Source: Caulobacteraceae bacterium UBA6225
Lineage (GTDB): Bacteria > Pseudomonadota > Alphaproteobacteria > Caulobacterales > Caulobacteraceae
Direction: 5' to 3'
Length of the DNA: 5,288 bases
Assembly: GCA_002441055.1 (NCBI GenBank)
Contig: DJWR01000046.1
Coordinates: forward strand, 1 to 5,288
A program made the position numbers and the translations under genes. This document shows positions 1 through 5,114 of the stretch, in pieces (the stretch's first letter is position 1; each line of letters starts with the position of its first letter). Below the pieces are notes generated by a model that worked only from the letters and a program-made list of their open reading frames with translations, was not told the DNA's origin and ran no database searches.

Positions 1-2054
1 GCATCGGCGTGGTCGGCTGGGGCGTGGGGGGCATCGAGGCGGAAGCGGGCATGCTCGGCCAGCCCGTGTATTTCCTCACCCCCGATGTGGTTGGTGTGCA
101 TCTCAAAGGCAAGCTGCGCGAAGGCGTGACGGCGACCGATCTGGTGCTGACCGTGACCGAGCTGTTGCGCAAACAGAAAGTGGTAGGCAAGTTTGTCGAA
201 TACTTTGGCGAAGGGACTGCCGCGCTGTCCGTGCCCGACCGCGCCACGCTCGCCAACATGTCGCCGGAATACGGTGCGACCATGGGTTTCTTCCCGGTGG
301 ATGACGTGACCATCCAGTTCATGCGCAACACCGGGCGCACCGAAGAGGAGATCGACGCACTCGCGGCCTACTTCAAGGCGCAGGGTTTGTATGGCATCCC
401 GCAAGCCGGACAGATCGATTACAGCAGCGTGATTGAGCTGGATCTGGACAGCATCGTGCCTTCGCTGGCCGGCCCGAAACGTCCGCAAGACCGTATCGCC
501 CTGCCGGCGATGAAAGAGACATTCAACACCCTGTTTTCGAAACCCATCGCTGAAAATGGCTTCAACCAGCCCGCCGAAAACCTCGCCAAGCGTTACGCCA
601 CCGGCACGGACGGTCTGGAGATCGGCAACGGCGATGTGCTGATCGCCGCCATCACTTCGTGTACCAATACTTCCAATCCCGGCGTGCTGCTGGCGGCGGG
701 CTTGCTGGCAAAAAAAGCGGTGGCGAAAGGCTTGAAGGTTGCACCGCATATCAAGACCACGCTCGCCCCTGGTTCGCGCGTGGTGACCGAATATTTGACC
801 AATGCCGGTTTGCTGGAACCGTTGACCACGCTGGGCTTCGGTCTCGCCGCCTACGGCTGCACCACCTGCATCGGCAACGCCGGCGACCTGACGCCCGAGA
901 TCAACGAGGCCATCATCAAGAATGACCTGGTCTGCGCCGCTGTGCTGTCGGGCAACCGCAACTTCGAGGCCCGGATTCATCCCAACATCCGCGCCAACTT
1001 CCTCGCATCTCCCCCTCTGGTGGTGGCCTACGCACTGGCCGGCACCGCACGAATCGACCTGAGCACCGAAGCACTCGGTACCGACATGGACGGCAAGCCG
1101 GTATTCCTGAAAGAACTGTGGCCGAGTTCGGACGAGATCGCCGAGGTGATGCCCTTCGCCATGGACCCGGCGACCTATCGTCGCCTGTACACCGACTTCA
1201 CCGAAGACAATGCACTGTGGCAGGAGATCGCCGCCCCGACCGGGGAGGTCTATGACTGGCCCACCTCCACCTATATCGCGCGCCCGCCCTTCTTCGACAA
1301 TTTCACGGTTACACCAGGGGCGGTGGCCGACGTCATCGGCGCCCGTCCCCTGATGCTGCTCGGCGACTCGGTGACTACCGACCACATCTCGCCCGCCGGC
1401 GCGTTTTCCGAATCGAGCCCCGCCGGACAGTGGCTCACAGGGCAAGGCGTGAAACGCAAGGACTTCAACTCCTACGGCTCACGCCGCGGCCAGCATGAAG
1501 TCATGGTGCGCGGCACCTTTGCCAACGTCCGGATCAAGAACCTGATGTTGCCCGCGGGCGAAGACGGCAGACGCCGCGAAGGCGGTTACACCCTGCTCGA
1601 CGGCAAGGAATGCACCGTGTTTGACGCGGCGACGGCATGGCGGGAAAGAGGCACGCCGATGGTGATCATGGCAGGCGAGGAATACGGCACCGGCTCGTCC
1701 CGCGACTGGGCGGCCAAGGGCACCAAGCTCCTGGGCGTGCGCGCGGTGATCGCCGAGAGCTTCGAGCGTATCCACCGGTCCAACCTGGTGGGCATGGGCG
1801 TCCTGCCCCTGCAGTTCACCCAGGAAGGCTGGCAGAAGCTCGGCCTGACCGGCGAGGAGATCGTCTCGATCCGCGGCCTCCAGGACCTGTCGCCCCGCAA
1901 GCAGCTGACCGTCGAGCTCTACCGCGCCGGCGACGGCCGCGTGGCCCGCTTCCCGGTGCGCTGCCGGATCGACACCCCCACCGAGCTTGAGTATTTCAAG
2001 AACGGCGGCGTGCTGAACTACGTCCTGCGGAACCTGGCCTCGCAAGAGGGCTAA
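1..2054 (+). CDS. acnA: Aconitate hydratase A, 5'-truncated by the window edge
   Basis: Cytoplasmic [4Fe-4S] enzyme that interconverts citrate and isocitrate through cis-aconitate in the TCA cycle. The frame is already open at base 3, so the GTG at base 9 is an internal valine, not a start. Numbering from that codon, 681 residues are visible. The cluster ligands are Cys218 in ITSCTNTSNP and Cys284/Cys287 in GCTTCIGN. Their spacing (66 and 3) equals that of E. coli AcnA Cys435/501/504, so about 217 N-terminal residues are missing and the full protein would be about 900 residues. The swivel domain begins near DSVTTDHISPAG (residue 453) and contains the substrate-binding loop EEYGTGSSRDWAAKG (from residue 557). 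The reading frame is intact to the TAA stop. Residues 1 to about 550 read like beta/gammaproteobacterial AcnA with moderate third-position GC. The final ~125 residues (AESFERIHRSN, ELEYFKNGGVLNYVLRNLA) read as alphaproteobacterial with very high third-position GC, so the gene may be a mosaic. Confidence 0.97.
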   Translation, partial: IGVVGWGVGGIEAEAGMLGQPVYFLTPDVVGVHLKGKLREGVTATDLVLTVTELLRKQKVVGKFVEYFGEGTAALSVPDRATLANMSPEYGATMGFFPVDDVTIQFMRNTGRTEEEIDALAAYFKAQGLYGIPQAGQIDYSSVIELDLDSIVPSLAGPKRPQDRIALPAMKETFNTLFSKPIAENGFNQPAENLAKRYATGTDGLEIGNGDVLIAAITSCTNTSNPGVLLAAGLLAKKAVAKGLKVAPHIKTTLAPGSRVVTEYLTNAGLLEPLTTLGFGLAAYGCTTCIGNAGDLTPEINEAIIKNDLVCAAVLSGNRNFEARIHPNIRANFLASPPLVVAYALAGTARIDLSTEALGTDMDGKPVFLKELWPSSDEIAEVMPFAMDPATYRRLYTDFTEDNALWQEIAAPTGEVYDWPTSTYIARPPFFDNFTVTPGAVADVIGARPLMLLGDSVTTDHISPAGAFSESSPAGQWLTGQGVKRKDFNSYGSRRGQHEVMVRGTFANVRIKNLMLPAGEDGRRREGGYTLLDGKECTVFDAATAWRERGTPMVIMAGEEYGTGSSRDWAAKGTKLLGVRAVIAESFERIHRSNLVGMGVLPLQFTQEGWQKLGLTGEEIVSIRGLQDLSPRKQLTVELYRAGDGRVARFPVRCRIDTPTELEYFKNGGVLNYVLRNLASQEG

Positions 2055-2082
2055 GATCCGCCGCAGGGCTGGGTATACTTTT

Positions 2083-2122
2083 GGGGGGTCGCGGTTCGCC
2101 GCGGCCCCCTTTCCCGTTTTTT
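2083..2122 (+). terminator. Rho-independent terminator of acnA
   Basis: The stem runs from 2083-2094 to 2099-2110 around a TTCG tetraloop (2095-2098). It has 12 consecutive pairs: CGCGG/CCGCG next to the loop, one T-G wobble, five G-C pairs and an outer G-T wobble. TTT overlaps and follows the 3' arm, and a second run of six T lies at 2117-2122 after CCCG. It sits 28 bases after the acnA stop, which separates aconitase from the DUF1223 gene transcriptionally. The interruption of the T tract by CCCG is slightly unusual. Confidence 0.85.
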
Positions 2123-2181
2123 GAGGGACTGCCGCCTTTTTTGAGACGTCGAACCCTATGTCGGTCTCCGCTCACACCTTG

Positions 2182-2204
2182 TTGAAACGCGCTGGCGCTA
2201 CAAC
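2182..2204 (+). promoter_or_regulatory. Probable Caulobacter-type housekeeping promoter for the DUF1223 gene
   Basis: GCTACAAC at 2197-2204 matches the Caulobacter sigma-73 -10 consensus GCTANAWC at every position. A -35-like TTGAAAC lies at 2182-2188 (spacer 8, shorter than the usual 10-14); the alternative TTGTTGA at 2179-2185 gives a spacer of 11. Transcription would begin near 2211, about 13 bases before the ATG at 2224 and after the in-frame ATG at 2158. The promoter therefore also argues for the downstream start. The -10 match is seen directly; use of the site is inferred. Confidence 0.5.
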
Positions 2205-2223
2205 TCGGCTTTATTGCCCGCCC

Positions 2224-2964
2224 ATGATCAGAGCCCTGCTCGCCAGCCTGTGTCTCCTGGCGGTTCCCGCCGTCGCCGCCGCGGCCAAGCCGCCTGTGGT
2301 GGTGGAGTTCTATACCGCCCAGGGCTGCGCGGCCTGCGTCGAAGCCAACGCCTTCGTCAATGAACTGGCCGAACGCCCCGGCGTTGTCGCCCTGACCTTC
2401 GCCGTGGACTACTGGGACTATCTGGGCTGGGAGGACACCTTCGCCCTGCCGGAGTTCGCCGAACGGCAAAGGGCCTATCTGACGCCGCTCTCCCTGCGCG
2501 AGCCCTATACCCCGCAGCTGGTGATCAATGGGGCGAGCGAAGCCTCGGCCGTGGAGCCCGATAAGGTCGAGGCGCTGCTGGATGCCGCCGCCCACGCCCG
2601 ACGCCCGGCGCCCGATATTCAGTTCATCGGCCCGCGACGGGTGGATGTGGGCTCTGGCCCCGCCCCCCGGGGCGGCGCGGAGGTCTGGCTGGTGCGCTAC
2701 GACCCCAAGCCGCGGGAGGTGGTGGTGCGACGGGGCGAGAACCGGGGCCAGACCCTGGAGCAGCGCAATGTGGTGCGGGAGATTGTTCGCCTGGGCCGCT
2801 GGCGCGGGCGCCCCACGGCCTATTCCACCCCCGAGCTCAAGGAAGACGGGCTGGAGACCCTGCTGATTGTCCAGGGTCCCGCGGGCGGCCGCATCCTGGC
2901 CGCCAAGTCCCAGACCCCGCCGACCCTCAAGCCTGCAGCGTCCACGCAGACCGCCGCGCGCTGA
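2224..2964 (+). CDS. DUF1223 family exported thioredoxin-fold protein
   Basis: Protein of 246 residues. Residues 1 to about 21 form a signal peptide (MIRALLASLCLLAVPAVAAAA), so the mature protein is probably periplasmic. Family hallmarks follow: VVVEFYTAQGCAAC with a CxxC pair at Cys35/Cys38 on a thioredoxin-like strand-turn-helix; DYWDYLGW from residue 62; the RQRAY segment; and YTPQLVING from residue 95, which carries the cis-proline-type TPQ typical of the thioredoxin fold. The C-terminal half is an Arg- and Val-rich beta region, and the end is a low-complexity Pro/Ala/Thr tail. The cysteine pair suggests a redox role, but no substrate is known for the family and none is claimed. An in-frame ATG at 2158 would put 22 extra residues before the signal peptide and lies upstream of the probable promoter, so 2224 is preferred. 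No clear Shine-Dalgarno precedes it, which would fit a short-leader mRNA. The gene appears monocistronic: a terminator lies upstream and no co-directional gene follows closely. Confidence 0.9.
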   Translation: MIRALLASLCLLAVPAVAAAAKPPVVVEFYTAQGCAACVEANAFVNELAERPGVVALTFAVDYWDYLGWEDTFALPEFAERQRAYLTPLSLREPYTPQLVINGASEASAVEPDKVEALLDAAAHARRPAPDIQFIGPRRVDVGSGPAPRGGAEVWLVRYDPKPREVVVRRGENRGQTLEQRNVVREIVRLGRWRGRPTAYSTPELKEDGLETLLIVQGPAGGRILAAKSQTPPTLKPAASTQTAAR

Positions 2965-2985
2965 GGCGGCCCAGGCGAGGCCGCC
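2965..2985. other. Hairpin directly after the DUF1223 stop codon
   Basis: GGCGGCC (2965-2971) and GGCCGCC (2979-2985) form a perfect 7-bp GC stem with a 7-base loop immediately after the TGA. No T run follows on the plus strand; it is followed by A-rich bases. It may protect the mRNA 3' end or act as a weak or factor-dependent termination site for the DUF1223 transcript. On the minus strand it lies just past the U tract of the strong terminator at 2986-3031. Confidence 0.4.
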
Positions 2986-3031
2986 AAAAGAAAAGGCCCG
3001 CGCGGTGGAGGGGGGCTTCTCCGCACGGGCC
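2986..3031 (-). terminator. Strong rho-independent terminator on the minus strand
   Basis: On the minus strand an 11-bp stem pairs GGCCCGTGCGG (3031-3021) with CCGCGCGGGCC (3005-2995) around a 15-base loop, followed by TTTTCTTTT (2994-2986). The central pair is a G-U wobble on the minus strand but an unpaired C/A on the plus strand. The T tract also exists only in the minus direction, so the polarity is clear. The loop includes CCCCCCTCC, which resembles an anti-Shine-Dalgarno sequence. No protein gene on the minus strand ends nearby; the closest is the DUF465 gene that stops at 3635. The terminator therefore most simply ends a small RNA. Confidence 0.75.
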
Positions 3032-3073
3032 GTCTTCCGGGGTAGGGGATAGACGCCGGCTGATCAGGATCCC

Positions 3074-3106
3074 GGGTCCCAGGGGGGCTGGGGGGGCTGT
3101 TCAGGG
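3074..3106 (+). other. G-quadruplex-capable tract
   Basis: Four G runs (3, 6, 7 and 3 bases) are separated by loops of 5, 2 and 7 bases, which satisfies the usual G3+N1-7 motif on the plus strand. It is the complement of the C-rich apical part of the candidate small RNA, so the G-richness may simply reflect selection on the C-rich RNA. The pattern is seen directly; formation of a quadruplex is inference. Confidence 0.45.
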
Positions 3107-3138
3107 TCCGGAACCGCGAGGTGTCCCGATCAACCGAC

Positions 3139-3268
3139 AATGCCTTTATCGGCGCCCAAACAGGCGGCCTCAGGACCGAAATAAGGTCTTTTCACGGCGT
3201 GGCGTCGCTGGGGCGGGCGCAAGAAGGCGGCTCGATTTCGGCGCGATATTGAGTCAGGCTCTCTGGCG
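3139..3268. other. Non-coding stretch upstream of the DUF2794 gene
   Basis: No credible protein gene is seen here. It should contain the promoter for the DUF2794 gene (+) and perhaps that of the candidate small RNA (-), but no convincing -35/-10 pair was found for the plus strand. A weak stem-loop AGGACC/GGTCTT (3172-3177 and 3185-3190, loop GAAATAA) ends in four T at 3189-3192. It resembles a poor terminator or a leader hairpin. The patch around 3176-3192 is the most A/T-rich part of this interval. Confidence 0.35.
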
Positions 3269-3619
3269 ATGGCTACTGATCCGTCCGCCAACGATTCCGC
3301 CTCCGGCGGCCGCAGGGCCGGGCCGGTCTTCTTTCAGCGCCAGGAATTCCAGCGGCTGCTGAACCTCTATGGGCGCATGGTGGCGGCCGGGGAGTGGCGG
3401 GACTACTCCATCGAGCCAGGGCCCGAGGCTTGCGCCTTCTCCGTGTTCCGCCGGACGGCCGAGGCGCCCCTCTACCGGATCGAAAAGCGCCCGGCCCTGG
3501 CCCGGCGCCAGGGCGCCTGGGCGGTCATCGGCCAGGGGGGCATGATCCTGCGCCGGGGCCATGAGCTGGAACAGGTGCTTCGAGTCTTCGAGAAGGGCCG
3601 CTTCAAGGTCATCGACTGA
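3269..3619 (+). CDS. DUF2794 domain-containing protein
   Basis: Small cytoplasmic protein of 116 residues; function unknown. About 20 polar N-terminal residues are followed by the conserved DUF2794 core: VFFQRQEFQRLLNLYGRMVAAGEWRDY, then FSVFRRTAEAPLYRIEKRP, LARRQGAWAVIGQGGMILRRGHELEQVLRVFEKG. The family is found mainly in Alphaproteobacteria at about this length. No signal peptide, membrane segment or obvious catalytic motif is visible. The ATG at 3269 is the first in frame and leaves a normal N-terminal tail. The Shine-Dalgarno is weak or absent. It stands alone on the plus strand and converges with the minus-strand DUF465 gene, with only 15 bases between the stop codons and no evident terminator, so the two transcripts probably overlap. 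Confidence 0.88.
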   Translation: MATDPSANDSASGGRRAGPVFFQRQEFQRLLNLYGRMVAAGEWRDYSIEPGPEACAFSVFRRTAEAPLYRIEKRPALARRQGAWAVIGQGGMILRRGHELEQVLRVFEKGRFKVID

Positions 3620-3634
3620 GGCGGCCGAGGTCGC

Positions 3635-3850
3635 TCAGGCGATGATGTCGGGGGTCAGCTGATCTTCCAGGGCGGCGATCTCGTCCTTCAGGGCGAGCTT
3701 TCGGCGTTTGAAACGGCCCAGAACCCCCAGGCTCGGGGTGGGCATGGCGCTGATCGCCTGCACGGCGACATCCAGATCAGCGTGCTCCTGCCGGGCGGCC
3801 GCCAGTCGCTCGCGCAGCTGCGCCTCCGGATCAGGCCCCAGATCGTTCAT
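3635..3850 (-). CDS. DUF465 (YdcH-like) small coiled-coil protein, copy 1
   Basis: Protein of 71 residues. It has an almost entirely helical, charged composition and the family signature RFKRRKLALKDEIAALEDQL (residues 46-65), preceded by EHADLDVAVQAI in a first helix. The two helices are joined by a Pro-containing turn (MPTPSLG), which suggests a helical hairpin. The molecular role of this family is not established. It is last in the minus-strand series ubiX, TIGR02444 gene, DUF465; its ATG lies 37 bases after the upstream stop, and the G-rich segment just before it (GGCGGGGGCGGC) may serve as a ribosome-binding site. No terminator is visible after its stop, where it converges with the DUF2794 gene. 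It is paralogous to the shorter DUF465 protein at 5115-5288, sharing H-x-x-LD-x-A and KRRKLxLK. Confidence 0.85.
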   Translation of the reverse strand: MNDLGPDPEAQLRERLAAARQEHADLDVAVQAISAMPTPSLGVLGRFKRRKLALKDEIAALEDQLTPDIIA

Positions 3851-3887
3851 GCCGCCCCCGCCATGGCCTTGTGTCCGCGCGTCTCCA

Positions 3888-4358
3888 TCATCCTGTTTTG
3901 CCAGGACGGGGTAAAGACCCGCTTAGGGCGCGGGCCAGTCGATCCAGGGCCGCGGGATCGACCGTCCCGCCCCAGCCGGCGGCCACGGTTGCGAGGGCCG
4001 CGGGAAGGGAGCCCTCGCCGGCCGCCCCAAGCTCAGCCAGGGCCGACAGCAACAGGCGTTCAGAGTCCAGCTCGGCAGCCTTGACCCGGGTCCGCAGCGC
4101 CTCCCGGGCCTCAGCCGGCGCGCCGGGCAGGTCGGCCTTCAAGCCCCGTCGGGCGGCGCGCAGGGGCAGGATGGCGACGGCCTCCCAGGTTCGGGCGAGG
4201 CTGACGGCGCGGTCGATCAGATCTGGCGCGACCGGTCGCGTAAAGGCCGCCCACAGGAGCAGGGGCACGCATTGGCCGTGCTCATCCTGCAGGGCCAGGG
4301 CCGCGTCTGCGACGCCCTCGCGCCCATAGACCGAGACGGCCCACGACCAGAGATCCAC
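3888..4358 (-). CDS. TIGR02444 family protein
   Basis: Protein of 156 residues, function unknown. The N-terminus (LWSWAVSVYGREGVADAALALQDEHGQCVPLLLWAAF) carries the pattern of this proteobacterial family: an LWxWA-Y helix followed by a LQDxHGxxVxLLL segment. The rest is Ala/Leu/Arg-rich and probably all helical. No signal peptide or catalytic motif is seen. The start is a GTG, chosen because the conserved LWSW begins at residue 3. It lies 3 bases after the ubiX stop, which indicates translational coupling. Its TGA overlaps an ATG that opens a 14-codon frame running to the next gene. It is probably co-transcribed with ubiX; whether it helps UbiX or ubiquinone synthesis is unknown and is only suggested by position. 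Confidence 0.82.
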   Translation of the reverse strand: MDLWSWAVSVYGREGVADAALALQDEHGQCVPLLLWAAFTRPVAPDLIDRAVSLARTWEAVAILPLRAARRGLKADLPGAPAEAREALRTRVKAAELDSERLLLSALAELGAAGEGSLPAALATVAAGWGGTVDPAALDRLARALSGSLPRPGKTG

Positions 4359-4361
4359 GGC

Positions 4362-4985
4362 TCAGTCGTCCGCGGCTGGGGGCATGGCCACGTCCTGGCC
4401 CCAGCGTTTGACCCGCGACCAGGACAGGCCAAACAGATCCAGGCTACGGCCCACCGACTGGTCGACCATCTCGTCCAGGCTGAGCGGCTTGGCGTAGAAG
4501 GCCGGCAGGGGCGGGGCGATCACCGCGCCCATCTCGGCCAGCTTCACCATGGTGCGCAGATGACCCAGGTGTAGGGGGGTTTCGCGGACCATCAGCACCA
4601 GGGGGCGACGCTCCTTCAGGGTCACGTCGGCCGCCCGGGTCATCAGGGACGAGGTCACGCCGGTGGCCACCTCGCTCATGGTCCGCACCGAGCAGGGGGC
4701 GATCAGCATGCCCAGGGTCGGAAACGAGCCGGACGCGATCGCCGCCCCCACATCGCCGGGGCGGTAGGCTACATCGGCCATGGCCTGAACCTCGGCCAGG
4801 GACAGCTCCGTCTCCTGGGCCAGTGTCAGGGCCGCCGCCCGGCTCATCACCAGATGGCTTTCGACCCCGAGATCCTTGCAGGCGGCCACGGCGCGCAGGC
4901 CATAGGCCACCCCGCTGGCCCCGGCGATCCCCACCACCAGGCGGGGACGCCCCTGCTCGGCGCCGGCTGGACCCATTCGCGACAT
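4362..4985 (-). CDS. ubiX: UbiX flavin prenyltransferase
   Basis: Soluble flavin prenyltransferase. It joins dimethylallyl phosphate to FMN to make prenylated FMN, the cofactor of UbiD-type decarboxylases, including the one that decarboxylates 4-hydroxy-3-polyprenylbenzoate in ubiquinone synthesis. The 207-residue protein has the flavodoxin-like UbiX fold: VVGIAGASGVAYG (GASG 22-25, FMN binding), HLVMSRAA (44-51), IASGSFPTLGMLIAPCS (Cys98), TRAADVTLKERRPLVLMVRETPLHLGHLR, and PAFYAKP. Lys124, Glu135, Tyr164 and Arg180 correspond to the prenyl-phosphate/active-site residues Lys129, Glu140, Tyr169 and Arg185 of Pseudomonas UbiX, so the enzyme should be active. The ATG at 4985 is preceded by GGGGTGAG; a second ATG three codons later is possible. 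About 12 residues precede the conserved core, slightly longer than E. coli UbiX. It is the first gene of the minus-strand operon; no ubiD lies in the window. Confidence 0.95.
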   Translation of the reverse strand: MSRMGPAGAEQGRPRLVVGIAGASGVAYGLRAVAACKDLGVESHLVMSRAAALTLAQETELSLAEVQAMADVAYRPGDVGAAIASGSFPTLGMLIAPCSVRTMSEVATGVTSSLMTRAADVTLKERRPLVLMVRETPLHLGHLRTMVKLAEMGAVIAPPLPAFYAKPLSLDEMVDQSVGRSLDLFGLSWSRVKRWGQDVAMPPAADD

Positions 4986-5050
4986 TCCGTCTCACCCCAT
5001 GCCGAAAAAGCCGGCCCTAATGCGACCTCAACCCTGCGCAATCATATTTG

Positions 5051-5081
5051 ATCTGACACCCCGGCGAAGGGGTGATCAGGT
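5051..5081 (+). other. Leader stem-loop upstream of the second DUF465 gene
   Basis: CTGACACCCC (5053-5062) pairs with GGGGTG-A-TCAG (5069-5079) with one bulged A and a 6-base loop GGCGAA; one or two weaker pairs extend the base. It ends about 20 bases before the Shine-Dalgarno at 5101. No T run follows on either strand, so it is unlikely to be a terminator. It may sit near the 5' end of the DUF465 mRNA and affect its stability or translation. Confidence 0.5.
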
Positions 5082-5100
5082 GTCGTGTCGAAAAACCTTG

Positions 5101-5107
5101 AAGGAGG
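5101..5107 (+). promoter_or_regulatory. Strong Shine-Dalgarno that sets the start of the second DUF465 gene
   Basis: AAGGAGG lies 7 bases before the ATG at 5115. It is the best ribosome-binding site in the window and rules out the in-frame upstream ATG-like start at 5085 (a GTG). It suggests high expression of this small protein. Confidence 0.85.
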
Positions 5108-5114
5108 CGTACCT

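Larger units (their letters stand above)
2986..3138 (-). ncRNA. Candidate C-rich small regulatory RNA, about 150 nt
   Basis: Unrecognised RNA proposed from structure. From 5' to 3' on the minus strand: a 12-bp stem GGTTGATCGGGA (3135-3124) with TCCTGATCAGCC (3069-3058), which contains two wobbles; inside it TTCCGG (3113-3108) pairs with CCGGGA (3075-3070), and a tip CCCAG/CTGGG (3092-3088/3082-3078) closes a loop of five C. Second, CGTCT/AGACG (3055-3051/3035-3031) closes a 15-base loop containing CCCC twice. Third is the terminator hairpin with loop AGAAGCCCCCCTCCA and a U tract. Most wobbles would be mismatches on the other strand, which favours the minus strand as the RNA. A weak promoter may lie upstream (GATAAA at 3150-3145, CTGAGG 17 bases before it), giving a start near 3138. 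C-rich loops that bind ribosome-binding sites are known in bacterial sRNAs, for example GsrN of Caulobacter; identity with any of these is not claimed. The alternative is the 3' end of a long read-through transcript from the ubiX operon. Confidence 0.5.
4986..5114. promoter_or_regulatory. Divergent promoter region between ubiX and the second DUF465 gene
   Basis: This 129-base gap must drive ubiX leftward and the DUF465 gene rightward. The best minus-strand -10 is TATGAT (5046-5041), five of six to TATAAT, with only a weak -35 (TTCGCC, 16 bases away). The same bases form an inverted repeat ATCA-TATT-TGAT (5041-5052), the only clearly A/T-rich patch here and a possible operator or shared promoter core. 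No good match to GCTANAWC was found. Exact promoters are uncertain. Confidence 0.35.

Noticed and set aside
9..11. GTG as the start of acnA
   Set aside because: The frame is open upstream to the window edge, and the cysteine spacing shows about 217 residues are missing; this is an internal Val in GVVGWGVGGIEAEA.
1479..2045. Long minus-strand open frame (188 codons) opposite acnA
   Set aside because: It lies wholly antisense to a clear aconitase coding region; the protein is low-complexity and matches no family I recognise. High GC produces such shadows.
2158..2223. In-frame upstream ATG for the DUF1223 gene
   Set aside because: It adds a polar extension ahead of a clean signal peptide and lies upstream of the probable promoter.
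3101..3118. GGTCCGGAA resembling the signal recognition particle RNA core
   Set aside because: The conserved asymmetric loop sequence that should follow is absent, and the surrounding pairing does not form the SRP RNA hairpin.
2986..3138. 6S RNA as the identity of the intergenic RNA
   Set aside because: It lacks the single long hairpin with a central bubble, and the usual zapA/5-formyltetrahydrofolate cyclo-ligase neighbours are not present.
2820..3140. Minus-strand frame of 106 codons across the end of DUF1223 and the intergenic region
   Set aside because: Pro/Arg-rich low-complexity translation, overlaps a real gene, and runs through the structured RNA stems and the terminator.
3613..3641. 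Bidirectional terminator between the convergent DUF2794 and DUF465 genes
   Set aside because: Only an imperfect TGAG-G-CG/CGCTCA stem and no T run on either strand.
3871..4329. Plus-strand frame of 152 codons
   Set aside because: Antisense to the TIGR02444 gene; Arg/Ser/Ala-rich shadow translation without family features.
4444..4995. Second minus-strand frame over ubiX
   Set aside because: An out-of-frame Gly/Arg/Pro-rich shadow of ubiX, which is unambiguous by its motifs.
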